From contig JARKIF010000087.1 of NCBI GenBank assembly GCA_029378245.1, positions 1 to 64,000 of the forward strand: a stretch of 64,000 nucleotides of DNA, in the 5' to 3' direction. Below the pieces are notes generated by a model, which worked only from the letters and a program-made list of their open reading frames with translations, had not been told where the DNA came from and ran no database searches. Source of the DNA: Roridomyces roridus. Its lineage: Eukaryota > Basidiomycota > Agaricomycetes > Agaricales > Mycenaceae. Numbering within the stretch: position 1 is the stretch's first letter; every line of letters begins with the position of its first letter. The translations under genes and the position numbers were made by a program. Below are positions 22,727-33,361 of this stretch, piece by piece.

Positions 22727-24315
22727 TCACCGTCCCTTCCAAAAATCCTCAAAGTTCTCTTGTGAGCAGAAGATCTCAGCTAGTTCGCAAATCGTCTCCG
22801 AATTCCACTCACTAGCTTGGATTTTATTCTCTTGTTCCATCTCCTCTCCAGTGTCGAGCAACCGCCACCGGAACATGAAATCATGCCCATCAAACCAGAG
22901 CACCCTCAGCGCCGGGCATCGTTCCCTGAGTTTATCCCGCATGGCGAGAAAGTCGGGTATGTTATCTGGTGAAGCAACCGGGGCATCTTCAAAGGCCTCG
23001 GACAAAAATTCGGAATCAAACTTCCATGAAATCGCAAGACGCCGGAGATTCGGCGGGAGGTGGGGAGCCGGTGTATTTGCGAACGTGGAGAAGAAATTGG
23101 TCGCCTGGGGACACGATTTTCAGGTGAGTCATCTCCATGGACTCAAGATCAACACACCTTGGCGTTGAAACCATCCTCCACGTCGTCATCTTCCAAATCA
23201 TAGAATATCTGAAGGCGGAGCTCGGTGAGCTCTGGCAAGAAGGTTGAGATGGCGTCGAGCGTTTGTTGGTCCAGGTTGGAGAGCCCCGCGTCCAGCGAGG
23301 TGATATGTGTATATTCCTCGCGGAGCTGGGACGACAACTCGTCAGGCTTGCACCAGTGGATGGAAAGGCAGGTGAGTGTGGGCCTTGGAAGAAACATGTG
23401 CAACGGCGCGCAGCTTCCGCTGTACTCTTGCAACAGAGGCAATAGATCCGGAACACGCTGCAAAGGTGCATCGGTGGACTCGTACTCGAAGTCTCCCCAT
23501 CCACTGAGGCAGACCTTGCGTACCGCCGGGAATTTCGACAAAGTGGTGAGATTCCGATTCATGGTGGAAAGGTTGATGCTGAATCGCAAATCATGCACAT
23601 TGGGGAACGCTGGGCCTTCCGAGATCGTGTATCCAGCGCCGCTAAAGCTGCTGCGCGTCAATTCCAATTCGTGAAGGCGCTCACGATCAACGATCGAAAG
23701 CCATATAGTGCCCATTTTGTCCTCTTCCGCAACGACGTCCGCCCGATGAAGAAGCTTGGCTGTGCGTAATTGTAGACTTGTGGTGTCGATGATCTCTCCA
23801 GGGACTATATCACAGCGTTCGGTCACGACCTCCCTCAGTAGCGGTAACTGGCAGAGGTTGGCGATTCCCGCTTGAGTGAAAAGCGCTTGATGCGCACGCA
23901 GCTTCTTGAGGCCGGTGAACTTTGCTAGGCGGTCCATAAACGAGACCATGAGGGTGTGAGGCGATTCGGTGGGCTCCGGCAGGACCGAGTCGGCTGCCGT
24001 CGTATGTAGCCGGGCCCCAAGTAGATCGATAGTACATTGCCTGACCAGCGGGGCAATGTGGTCGGATGACCGAAATGCCAGGCGTTCCAGTGCTCTTTGA
24101 ACTACCTCGGGATAAGGGAGAATGAGACGGTCCCCGAGTCCTAGCGGGTCGATATCACGAAAGTATGGATGAAAAACCAGATGACTGAAAAGCAGTGGCC
24201 GGCATGTCGATCTGAACATGCGGTGGGTGGCATGGACGTGTTTGAGAGAATCCCGAGGAAGAAGCTCAAAAACTTCCAGCCACACCTCGTTGGGCACTCG
24301 TTCGTGAGACGACAT
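22727..24315 (-). CDS. F-box protein, copy b
   Basis: F-box at the N-terminus (MSSHERVPNEVWLEVFELLP, then RDSLKHVHATHRMFR), followed by the same LRR-like recognition body as the other copies: ERLAFRSSDHIAPLVRQCTI, FTGLKKLRAHQALF, LSKFPAVRKVCLSGWGDFEY and LPELTELRLQIFYDLEDD. Exon 1 runs 24315-23158; the intron (23157-23105) has a GTGTGT donor; exon 2 begins ATNFFSTFANTPAPHL. Near the end a GTGAGT donor resembles the conserved last intron, but exon 2 also reads through openly to NFEDFWKGR and a stop at 22727. It is almost identical to copy d at 55.4-57.0 kb in inverted orientation. Likely SCF substrate adaptor; target unknown. Confidence 0.88.
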
Positions 24316-24382
24316 GGTGGCAAAGAGTCGGTTTGTCGTTGTTGATTATTTGATCCGCCAGCACTGCTTGCCCTCCACCACC

Positions 24383-25234
24383 ATGCCTTCCCGCGAACGG
24401 ATACCGAACGAAATCTGGCTCGAAATATTCCGCTCCCTTCCTCGCCAGGCTCTCATGCGCGTCCACTCCACCCACCGTCAATTCACCGCGATATCACGCC
24501 CACTACTTTTCACCCATTTCACATTCCACCCCTACCTTCTCGACATTCGAGGATACTTTTGCGCCGTCTTTTACGACGACATCGACCTCGAAGTAGAACG
24601 GCTGAAGTTCTGGTCTTCGGAAGAGATCGCACCGCTGGTCCGGCAGTGTACCGTCGCTCCATTGGAATGTGACGACATTGACGAAGATCGCGAGCCCACG
24701 CGAGTGTCCTTGTCAGGCTCCGAGGCCTACATTCTCAACTCCGAATTCGTTCGGCGAATCTCCAAATTCACTGGTCTGCGCAAACTTTCAGCAACCCAGC
24801 TCGACCTAGATTCAGCCGCCCTTGCCGACATATGCGCTCTTCCACTCTTGACCGACTTGTCCATCGTCGGCTGTGAGGTCGAAGACTGCGATATTTCCGA
24901 CATGGAGCCTTTACTCCTACGCAGATTCTTCTTCCGAGGCTCAGCCGACCGGTGGATCCCACTCCTCGATACCGCATTCCTTCACGAGCTCGATTTAACC
25001 GGTCACGGAGCGGTGTCCTGCCTTGACAAAGTTGCGGCTTGACGGGTGTGATTTCCTGTATACGTGGCGAAAAGGAGCGGAGGGCGGGGGACTTGTGCAA
25101 GAGCAGAGCACGTTCGGTGAAGGCAAGTCGGAGTCGTGAGCTGCCGCGGAGTCGTATGCTAACATCAATCAGACCATGTCGAGCGTATGCAGATCGAGTT
25201 TGAGGCATTTTTTGCAGAGTTGAGCTCGAGTTGA
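24383..25234 (+). pseudogene. F-box protein, copy c, internally deleted
   Basis: Starts MPSRERIPNEIWLEIFRSLP (24383), then RQALMRVHSTHRQFTAISRP and the usual RLKFWSSEEIAPLVRQCTVA and FTGLRKLSATQLDL blocks. At about 25035 the protein jumps from HELDLTGHGAVSCLDKVAA-stop to the far C-terminal block, which continues in another frame as KLRLDGCDFLYTWRKGAEGG. This is the counterpart of the WFDGHDFMFRWR region in copies b and d. A GTGAGC intron and a last exon ending EFEAFFAELSSS follow, with a stop at 25234. About 180 codons of the recognition domain are therefore missing and the join is out of frame. It is the most diverged F-box copy and stands head-to-head with copy b (67 bases between starts). 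Confidence 0.8.
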
Positions 25235-25279
25235 CGGTCACGCGTCATTTTTGTTCTTTATCACTTCGAAATGTACAAG

Positions 25280-25343
25280 TTAGTTGGAATCTAAGCTATC
25301 CGGATGAAAAGAGTCCAGTCCACGAAGAATTGCCCTCACGCGT
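25280..25343 (-). pseudogene. Severed 3' end of DUF6535 copy 2
   Basis: Read on the minus strand in the frame of the gene at 33.4-36.0 kb, this piece encodes RVRAILRGLDSFHPDSLDSN and a stop at 25280-25282. It matches the corresponding C-terminus of copy 1 (GRVRAIIAGLDW). Together with the shared GGCAAAC target duplication it is the rest of the gene into which the KDZ element inserted, now 8 kb away. Confidence 0.9.
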
Positions 25344-25350
25344 GGCAAAC

Positions 25351-26876
25351 CACTTCAGGCAGACACCTATGACCCCCGTATTGGGTTAGTCTAGGTTTCG
25401 AATAATGACTTACCCAAAGGGCCTCGGGGAGCACTAACCGCAACCGTGGTACATCCGTGGCGGGTGCATCCGCCGTATTTCTGGCATGTTGGCGGGTGCG
25501 TCCGGGGCTTTTGTGGGGCACCAGGGCGGGTGCATCCGGCGGGTCTGCTGTTTCTGTGGACGGATGCATCCGGCTGCCGCGCGTAGCGCGGAGCGAAAAA
25601 TTGGTTTCTGGCCGCATATTGGGTCCCGTTTGACGCCGTTTCCGCGCGCCCAGTATGTTCATGTCGAGCGCGTAGCGCGGGGAGAAAAAATGGGTTTGCG
25701 CGCAGAATTCGAGGGAAAAGCAGCTATTTAGCGCCGCCTTTGGGGTATGGATGGCTGGTCGTCTGGCCGTCTGTTATTCAAATAGTCCTGATGATTGCTG
25801 ATAGCTATTCCATACTACTCACAAGTGCACCAATTCTACGTTCTGAATGATGTTTTTTTTTGTGGACCACACCACGGACAACCGTACCGCGGTATGTTGG
25901 CTGGCTGGTAGGAAGTAGCCCACCAGTAGTTGGCCGAAGAATCTGATAGCTGATGTAGCCCGACGTCGTATGTAGTGTGTTCATCACCACCAATTAAATA
26001 ACCGCTCATGACATTCTTCGCTACCTTGCTACGTACTTGATGGAATATCCACGGATGACCCCGCCTTTCTCAAAACAGGTCAGGGCGGAGGCGGGTGAGC
26101 CCGCCTAGTTCAACAGGATATTGGCGGATGGGTCCGTCTGATTCGAGAAGATAGAGGCGGATGCAACCGCTATGGTCAAAATGACGTCGACGGGCTCGTC
26201 CGTCCCATTCGAAGAAATGCAGACGGATGCATCCGGCTTCGTTGAGACAAGTGGGGACGGATGCACCCGCCTGTTCAACCAAACGGAAACGGATGCACCC
26301 GCCATATTCAGAACGACTTGGACGGACGCGTCCGTGTCATCCAACATAAATCTTGACGGATGCACCCGCCTCTGGTACAGATTTCAAGGACGGATGCATC
26401 CGGTCAACACCATCTGAGGGACGGATGCATCCGTTGAAGTTGTAAATTTCAACGGATGCACCCGCGGTGAGGTACCCCAGGACGGAGGCGTCCGTGTTGT
26501 TGCAGAGACAAGAACGGATGCATCCGATCTTTTTCAAACGTTGAACGGATGCGTCCGTCCATGGGGTCTTTTTATTTCCCTGAGCACGGGTGCGTCCGTC
26601 AGGTAGTCTTCAAAGTCGGATGCGTCCGTGCCATCCAACTTGCAGATGACGGGTGCGTCCGCGTTTCATTCCCCTATTCTATATCCTGAAAGCATTCTTC
26701 AAGTTTCTTAGGTTTCGTGGGAGTCCAGTTCAATAGAAACACAGTCAGGTAGCCCTTTCTATACGAAACACCCAACGTCATGTCTATTGAAATCTATTCT
26801 AGTTTGCTGTGCTGACGGACTTACCCAATCCAGCATGATGTGCTGAGCCAAACATCAAGACCATAACAACCGCTAT
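25351..26876 (+). repeat. Left terminal inverted repeat of the KDZ element
   Basis: Reverse-complementary to 31808-33361 apart from scattered differences and small indels. The outer 250 bases hold several CGG(A/G)TGCATCCG motifs and a GCGTAGCGCGG repeat. The middle (26060-26660) is the dense palindrome array. The inner end finishes CATAACAACCGCTAT. It includes a T-run and indel differences near 25850 and 25900 relative to the right copy. Confidence 0.9.
26060..26660. repeat. Array of CGGATGCATCCG-type palindromes, left arm
   Basis: About 18 copies of a degenerate 12-14 bp palindrome (ACGGATGCATCCGT; variants CGGGTGCATCCG, CGGACGCGTCCG, CGGACGCATCCG) are spaced roughly 30-40 bases by unrelated AT-richer sequence. 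Each unit starts and ends with CpG-containing CGG/CCG. It resembles a subterminal transposase-binding array. Confidence 0.88.
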
Positions 26877-26969
26877 TGCCCCAATTGGGAAAGTCTCTCA
26901 CAATTCAATTCAAGTTCAAAAGTCAAACAGTTTCAGGAAAAGGAATAGTACAAAGAATCGTAGACGACA

Positions 26970-27895
26970 TCAATATTGGAAACCAGTATCATGGTAGTAT
27001 TCATCCTCGGGGTAGTCGATGGGTTTCTCCTTGGGAGAAAAGAAGAGGCGCTTCTCTGAAAAGAAGAATCAAACTCCGAGAAGTACAGATTGAAGAACGG
27101 CACTCACTCATGTCAATCTTGGGAGCGCGGGCAGCCTTCAAGAATTCCTTGGCTGGAAACATCAAGATGCGTCAAAGACAGATGAGACAAGCGAGTTCGA
27201 GACGTACGCAGCGTGTAGAGATGATGAGGGGTGTTATGGAAGCGCCCAACCTCGGCGTGAATCGCGTAATATGCGTCGCGGGCTGCGTCGTACTGCGGGT
27301 CGGCAGAATCTAATTTGATGAATGCATCGTATGCGGCATCGAGACGCTGATCGAGGATCCAGAAAGTGTTCCCGTAGTCAAGCTTGCGTTGAATGACAGT
27401 GATGCCAATATCACATTGAACGATGTGCGGTACTAATTTATAGAAATGAGACGAGGAGGTCAGAATGGATTGTGGCTCACCGTTGTGCAGCGCGCAGTCG
27501 GTGGGACGCTCTGGACCGACGAGAGCCCAACGGGGGCAAGTACACTGGAAAGATGAGTGAGAAACCGTGGTAAGAATGATATAGACACACACCTCAGGCT
27601 TGGTGCCAGTGCTGTTGCGGCCAGGATTGCTCAAACTCCAGACAAAACATCCACTGCACTCGCGGTACGAGGGCCGTAGTTTGGACGGGTCGGCCGTGTG
27701 CCACTCGTAGCAACCCCAGCCGAACGTGCCAACGGGATGGCCACACTCGAGGCAGTCCAGGGTCATGTGGTGGGCCACCTGCTCCCTCACCTCCGCGGAC
27801 TTGAGGAGAATGGCGGTGCCGGGGACGAGAGGGTCGTCGGATCGTCAAGTCGTGCCGATGTCGTAGAGGTGGCGTGCAGGCAGTCGGTCAAACAT
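26970..27895 (-). pseudogene. KDZ-borne cysteine-rich accessory gene (one in-frame stop)
   Basis: A spliced minus-strand gene inside the KDZ element. It begins MFDRLPARHLYDIGTT, then an in-frame TGA at 27845-27847, and continues DDPLVPGTAILLKSAEVREQ, with a cysteine cluster CLECGHPVG...GCYEW...YRECSGCFVW that could bind zinc. Later exons give CTCPRWALVGPERPTDCAL, QCDIGITVIQRKLDYGNTF and YAIHAEVGRFHNTPHHLYTL. A last exon gives KRLFFSPKEKPIDYPEDEYY, with a stop at 26970. Intron junctions (GTACGT, GTGAGT donors; CAG acceptors) are canonical. I do not recognise the family. The TGA follows ACT and precedes CGA, so it could be a C-to-T change at a CGA codon. If translation starts downstream of the stop, a shorter protein may still be made. 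Confidence 0.6.
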
Positions 27896-28260
27896 AGTAG
27901 GCGTTATGGGGGCTAATGCAGAAGCTGGGCGAACCCTCACCTTTATACTCACCTTTCGAGGGCCATTGTCCTCCGAATTAACCGCTGTGCACCATCATGG
28001 CCAATTGTTCGTCCAATTACCCGACGCGCGCCATCAATTTGCTTTCATGGCCAATTGTTCGTCCAATACCCGACGCGCGCCATCAATTTGCTTGCCTTTT
28101 ACATTGTCCGCCGAATTATTGCGCATTTCCCATTTCGGGACAGATGACCGCGTGGCACGAATGCTGAAGAAACTGGACTCAAGTCGAAAAGGAATATGGA
28201 GGAGAGGAAAGTAATGCAATAGTAAAGGAAGAAAGTACAAGTTCGTCGTGTAGTACCCGT

Positions 28261-28911
28261 CTACAATGCCCTCCTGGCGTCTTTATATTTTTCCAAGTCT
28301 TTCTGCGCCACTCCAAGAGCACAGTCCAGCGAGACTCTCGACCACTTCTCGCCTGTCCAGGCCCGCAACGCGCTGCGCATGGTAATTTCCCGAGCGGGGT
28401 GATCACCCTGGTGAAGCGTCCCCTTGAACGAGCGACTACGCTTGCCGTTCGCATAGACGAAGCAGAAAGTGTACTCCGTCTTCTGCGGCTCCTCCTCCTC
28501 CTCCCCCTCCTCCTCCTCCTCCTCCTCCTCCTCCCCCTCCCCCTCCTCCCCCTCCTGCTCTCCCTCCTTCGACCGGCTGCGCTTGCGAGACGTGTCCGGT
28601 GACATGGACCGCTGGCGCTTAGCACGGGAGGTTTTACCCTCCTTCTTGGCTGCCTTGTCCGCCGCCTTCTTCTCTTGCTCCAATTGCTTCTTTTTCGCAT
28701 CCAGCCACTTCTTGGAATCTCCAACTCGGACGAGGGCCGTGCCACTGCGGGAGGTGACGAGTGGGATCCGAGCTTGGCGATCCAACGGTACATTCCTGTC
28801 AGCTTGACGGATGGTCAGTACCGAGTGTAGCTGTGGATGTGCGGGTGTTGGACATGGTACGCAGGTTGTTCCTGCGTGTGGCTCCAAACAATACAGCGTA
28901 CACGGAGGCAT
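28261..28911 (-). CDS. KDZ-borne acidic/basic low-complexity protein
   Basis: About 216 codons. The N-terminal part overlaps the 5' end of the transposase on the opposite strand and may be non-coding; a TGACAG acceptor near 28800 suggests the true exon begins with NVPLDRQARIPLVTSRSGTA. Then comes a Lys-rich helix (KKWLDAKKKQLEQEKKAADK), an Arg/Ser stretch (SRKRSRSKEG) and a run of 30 acidic or Gly residues encoded by a GAG/GGG microsatellite (28490-28560). A folded-looking end follows (EYTFCFVYANGKRSRSFKGT, REITMRSALRAWTGEKWSRV). Alternating basic and acidic tracts suggest a nuclear protein. The family is not recognised; I infer it is part of the element's cargo. Confidence 0.55.
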   Translation of the reverse strand: MPPCTLYCLEPHAGTTCVPCPTPAHPQLHSVLTIRQADRNVPLDRQARIPLVTSRSGTALVRVGDSKKWLDAKKKQLEQEKKAADKAAKKEGKTSRAKRQRSMSPDTSRKRSRSKEGEQEGEEGEGEEEEEEEEEGEEEEEPQKTEYTFCFVYANGKRSRSFKGTLHQGDHPAREITMRSALRAWTGEKWSRVSLDCALGVAQKDLEKYKDARRAL

Positions 28912-31718
28912 ACGAGGAATTCCTTGACGAGCTTGGCTTCAGTTTGGAGCACCATGTACGCAGCACTTACCTCGACAACCTCGTCTAACGTACGAACAAT
29001 TAAACAGGGAGCTCTCCGCCGGCTCTTCGCCGCTTCTCTCGAGTGGTATACCCACCTACGCAACCAGGTGGAATACTTCTTCGATCAGGAACTCGAGAGC
29101 GCGCGCGAGCAATACCTCACAGAGCAAGCTGCAGAAGAGCAACCCAGCGACGACGAAGGCACCCAGCGGGGTCGCTCCTCCTCTCACGCCTCCAGCACCT
29201 CCAGCACCTCCCATTCACGCTCATCCTCGTCGTCGTCAACACGTTCCTCGTCACCCACCCCAGCGCCCCATTCCAAGGGCAAAGGCAAGCGCAAGAGATC
29301 CCCCAGCCCGGAGCCCGCGCAGAATCCGTTCCCAGACCCCAAGCCTCGAACTCGTCCGAGCGAGTACCTGCGAAAACGATGCCCGGCGTGTTTCGGGGGT
29401 GAGCTGCGGCACGATCCCTCTTCCACGTATGTCTCTCATCCCTCTCGTCGTTTGACCAGTTGGCTAATCTACAACCAGGGCTGATGTGTTTGTGTGCGTG
29501 GACGCGTGCTTCACTCAGAAACGGCACAAGAGCCAGCCCGACGCGCCCAAGACACATCCCGATACCCACTTCATCCCGGACGAGCTCTCCGCTCAGATGG
29601 AGGAGTACGTGGAGCGCGTGCGAGGTGACCAAACCTCTAAGAGAGCAAAGAAGGCTACTTGCGAGGAGGTGGAGGACGAGGACGACCACTACGCGCACCC
29701 TAACCTCCATGTCTCCGAGGCCAATCTCGACGTCTGCGAGGAGTCGTTCACGGCAGCAGACGAGCGGCGCACCAAATCCAATACTCAGCAATTCGACATC
29801 ACCGCTATCATGGGGCTACTGTGTCGCCACGACCGCGTTCTATGGCTGCTCAATATGCGATCCGCGGGTGAGAAGCAATTTGGGGCTTTGCTTCTCGTTG
29901 AGGAGCTCTTCCAGCACCTGCCGGAGGACGTGCAGGTGGGCTTGCTGTACGATATCGTCTGCCAACTTGCACGGTCTGCCCTCAAGTGGGGCTTTCTCGA
30001 GCGGTATTTCCCGCGCTTGGCCTTCGCGGTGGCTGTCTTCCATGCGTTTGGGCACGTTTGGCCTTGCCAACTCGTATTCCACCCACGGTACCGCGAGGGC
30101 TTCGGATTCACAAACGGCGAAGGGTGCGAGCGCTTTTGGCACTCGATCAGCCATTTGATCGCTCACCTTCGTATTTCGGGGGTTCGTTTCAATTGTTTTC
30201 GCTTCCTCATATATGGATTAACGTATTGGACAGTCGCACCACCGACTCTATGTCCTGGACGCACAAATCAAGCACGCGGACGAGGCCAGTCTCTTCAAGC
30301 TTGCAGAATGGAATCACCGCCGGTCTCTACACTCCAAGGCAAAGCGTGTCGAGGCGGAGGACGAGCTTGAAGACTGCGACTATGCCGTCTCATGGTTGCG
30401 CAAACAATGGAAAGCTCAGGTGGCATCGCAGACCAAGCCAGTGGCACGTAAGTCGCCACCATGCATCACCGTCGTTCATGGTATTGACGGTCAGCAGGTA
30501 TGACCAAGAAGTCGGCAAGTGAGAAGGCTATCGCCTCCGTCCTCGCCCAGCGACAAGTCGTCTCCGTGCTCAAGGAAAAGAAGGCGGAAATTGAGGCGAA
30601 TCTTTTGGATGCTGCTGACCGCAGCAACACCGACGACACCCTTCTCCTAGCCTCTGACCTCAAGAAGGCTCGCGCTGCGCTGGCCAAAGCCCGAACGGAA
30701 CTGAAGCGGAAGGAGGGCGCGCTCGGAGTCGATGGCCGGAACAAGCTCAACAACAAGACCCAAGCCAAGTTCCTTGAGCTGCGCGTCAGCGCGCTTGCTC
30801 TTAAGAAACGTCTACGGGATCTTCTCCGTGCTCACAAATTCGAGCGGGAGGCGCTGGAGCGCAATTCGCGGCGGCAGCAGGGCTCAGGTGTGTTATGCTT
30901 CACAAATACATACCCGACATACATCACTCATGGTCTTATACAGATCCTAATTTACGGGACCATACGCTCGACGCCATCAAGCGCCGACGGCCGAAGATCG
31001 TTAAATTGAATCGTCAGTACAACGAGACTTGCGACAAGATTGCGGCCGAAATCAAGTCGAAACGTGCTCCTCGCCGCGCCATCCCCCCGCCCAAGATTGA
31101 CCCAAAGATCTTGTTCCAACTCGACATCGCTGACACCGTATGGCAAGACATCGGCTTGGAGGACCCCGAGGAGGAGGAGAAGGAGGTGCCACCGTGGCTT
31201 GGGGATGAGTCCGTGCGCAAAGGGATCAGGGCCATGCTGGTCGTTGATCGAGCAAACGAGGAGGACAGGATCTTGGAGAAGGAGCGGCGCTCGCTGCGTA
31301 TCTGGTTTGCGGAGGAGTGGTCTATGTTGGAGCTGGCCATCCAGCATGCAGGTACGTCCCCTGCCTGCGGCCTCTGGCGTTCCAATTAACCCCCATCGCA
31401 GACAGCCAAGCCGCAGCGTACTTTCTGCACCGGCGTCGGCGTCGGTTGCTGGCACTGTGTACTACATGGCGTAAATACCTCCCCGACGCTGAGTACGCGA
31501 ATGAGATCGCATGGGGTCCTTCAGATGGGGAGGTAGCACGGTACATGGCGCAGCGGGCCACCGCCGCGAGGGGCAGGGACGATTTCGAGGCGTTCATGGG
31601 AGAGCCAGAGAAGGAGGCGGAGGAAGAAGAGGAGGACGAGGTGGATTTTGGGTGGTTGGATACACTGAATACGGAGGAGGTCGACAGCGACAGTGACCAT
31701 AGCGACGTTGAGGACTGA
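28761..31718 (+). CDS. KDZ transposase
   Basis: This is the element's transposase, built from about six exons. Exon 1 has SVAVDVRVLDMVRRLFLRVA and TEAYEEFLDELGFSLEHH. A GTACGC intron leads to GALRRLFAASLEWYTHLRNQ. A Ser-rich, basic linker follows, then the cysteine motif RKRCPACFGGELRHDPSS and the catalytic-core start ADVFVCVDACFTQKR, joined by a GTATGT intron. Conserved core blocks are HFIPDELSAQMEEYVERVRG, FDITAIMGLLCRHD, LLYDIVCQLARSALKWGF and GFTNGEGCERFWHSISHLIA, all typical of KDZ transposases. Downstream exons carry YHRRLYVLDAQIKHADEASL, a coiled coil (KKSASEKAIASVLAQRQVVS) and an acidic C-terminus ending at 31718. The expected extra N-terminal region is not seen; it would overlap the minus-strand gene. 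It may be 5'-truncated or have further small exons. The reading frame looks intact. Confidence 0.88.
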
Positions 31719-31807
31719 CTCAAATGTGTAGATGATTCGCTGCATTACTCTATATACAATTTCTGCTCCATTTTTTTGTGACGTGAGATACCTTCCCAAT
31801 TCGGTCG

Positions 31808-33361
31808 ATAGTGGTTGTTATGGTCTTGATGTTTGGCTCAGCACAGCATGCTGGATTGGGTAAGTCCGTCAGCACAGCAAACTAGAATAGATTTCAATAG
31901 ACACGACGTTGGGTGTTTCGTATAGAAAGGGCTACCTGACTGTGTTTCTATTGAACTGGACTTGCCGACGAAACCTAAGAAACTTGAAGAATACTTTCAA
32001 GAGATTGAGTAGGGGGGAAATGAAACACGGACGCACCCGTCATCTGCAAGTTGGATGGCACGGACGCATCCGACTTTGAAGACTACCTGACGGACGCACC
32101 CGTGCTCAGGGAAATAAAAAGACCCCATGGACGGACGCATCCGTTCAACGTTTGAAAAAGATCGGATGCATCCGTTCTTGTCTCTGCAACAACACGGACG
32201 CCTCCGTCCTGGGGTACCTCACCGCGGGTGCATCCGTTGAAATTTACAACTTCAACGGATGCATCCGTCCCTCAGATGGTGTTGACCGGATGCATCCGTC
32301 CTTGAAATCTGTACCAGAGGCGGGTGCATCCGTCAAGATTTATGTTGGATGACACGGACGCGTCCGTCCAAGTCGTTCTGAATATGGCGGGTGCATCCGT
32401 TTCCGTTTGGTTGAACAGGCGGGTGCATCCGTCCCCACTTGTCTCAACGAAGCCGGATGCATCCGTCTGCATTTCTTCGAATGGGACGGACGAGCCCGTC
32501 GACGTCATTTTGACCATAGCGGTTGCATCCGCCTCTATCTTCTCGAATCAGACGGACCCATCCGCCAATATCCTGTTGAACTAGGCGGGCTCACCCGCCT
32601 CCGCCCTGACCTGTTTTGAGCAAGGCACGGTCATCCATGTGTGATATATTCTTAATTGAAGTACGCGTCCACCCACATCCATCAAGCACGTAGCAAGGCA
32701 GCGAGGAATCCCATGAGCAGTTGATTTAATTGGGGCCGATGAACACACTACATACGAGGTTGCGCTACATCAGCTATCACATTCTTCGGGTAACTCGTGG
32801 ACTACTTCCTACTTCCTACCAGCCAACATACTTACTCCGGTACGTTTGTCCGTGTGGTTCACATAAATATCATTATTCAGAGTGTAGAATTGGTGAACTT
32901 ATAAGTAGTGTGGAATAACTATCAGCAATGATCAGGACGGACTATTTCAATAACGGACGGCCAGACAACCAGAGGCCCCACTAAACAGCCGCTTTCCCCG
33001 CGAATTCTGCGCTCAAACCCATTTTTTCGCCCCGCGCTACGCGCGGGACTCGAAGATACTCACACGCGCAAACGGCGTCAAACGGGACCCAATACGCCGC
33101 CAGAAACCAATTTTTCGCGCCGCGCTACCGCGCAGCAGCCGGGTGCATCCGTCCACAGAAACAGCAGACCCGCCGGATGCACCCGCCCTGGTGCCCCACA
33201 AAAGCCCCGGACGCACCCGCCAACATGCCAGAAATACGGCGGATGCACCCGCCACGGATGTACCACGGTTGCGGTTAGTGCTCCCCGAGGCCCTTTGGGT
33301 AAGTCATTATTCGAAACCTAGACTAACCCAATACGGGGGTCATAGGTGTCTGCCTGAAGTG
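31808..33361 (-). repeat. Right terminal inverted repeat of the KDZ element
   Basis: Inverted copy of 25351-26876, about 28 bases longer because of small indels. It starts ATAGTGGTTGTTATGG and ends CAGGTGT-type sequence closing in GCCTGAAGTG at 33361. It provides the final codons (SGRHL) of the truncated DUF6535 reading frame. Confidence 0.9.
32020..32620. repeat. Array of CGGATGCATCCG-type palindromes, right arm
   Basis: Inverted counterpart of the left array with the same unit order: about 18 palindromic units (CGGATGCATCCG and CGGACGCATCCG forms most common) at 30-40 base spacing. Three to five further units lie near the right end (33140-33260). Confidence 0.88.

Larger units (their letters stand above)
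25351..33361. mobile_element. KDZ (Kyakuja-Dileera-Zisupton) DNA transposon, 8,011 bp
   Basis: Bounded by CACTTCAGGCAGACACC on the left and its reverse complement on the right, and by a perfect 7 bp target duplication GGCAAAC (25344-25350, 33362-33368). Terminal inverted repeats are about 1.5 kb (25351-26876; 31808-33361). The interior encodes a KDZ transposase on plus and two other genes on minus. It lies in the last coding exon of a DUF6535 gene, and removing it with one target copy restores that frame to its stop. KDZ elements are known from Basidiomycota, where some carry TET/JBP genes; none is seen here. Confidence 0.93.

Noticed and set aside
26060..26660. CRISPR-like array of short repeats
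   Set aside because: Units are degenerate 12-14 bp palindromes at irregular spacing inside a transposon terminal repeat of a eukaryote; spacers are not unique fixed-length inserts.
28399..28807. Plus-strand Leu- or Ser-rich proteins opposite the acidic cargo gene
   Set aside because: They are antisense readings of a GAG/GGG microsatellite; composition is fully explained by the Glu-rich frame on the minus strand.
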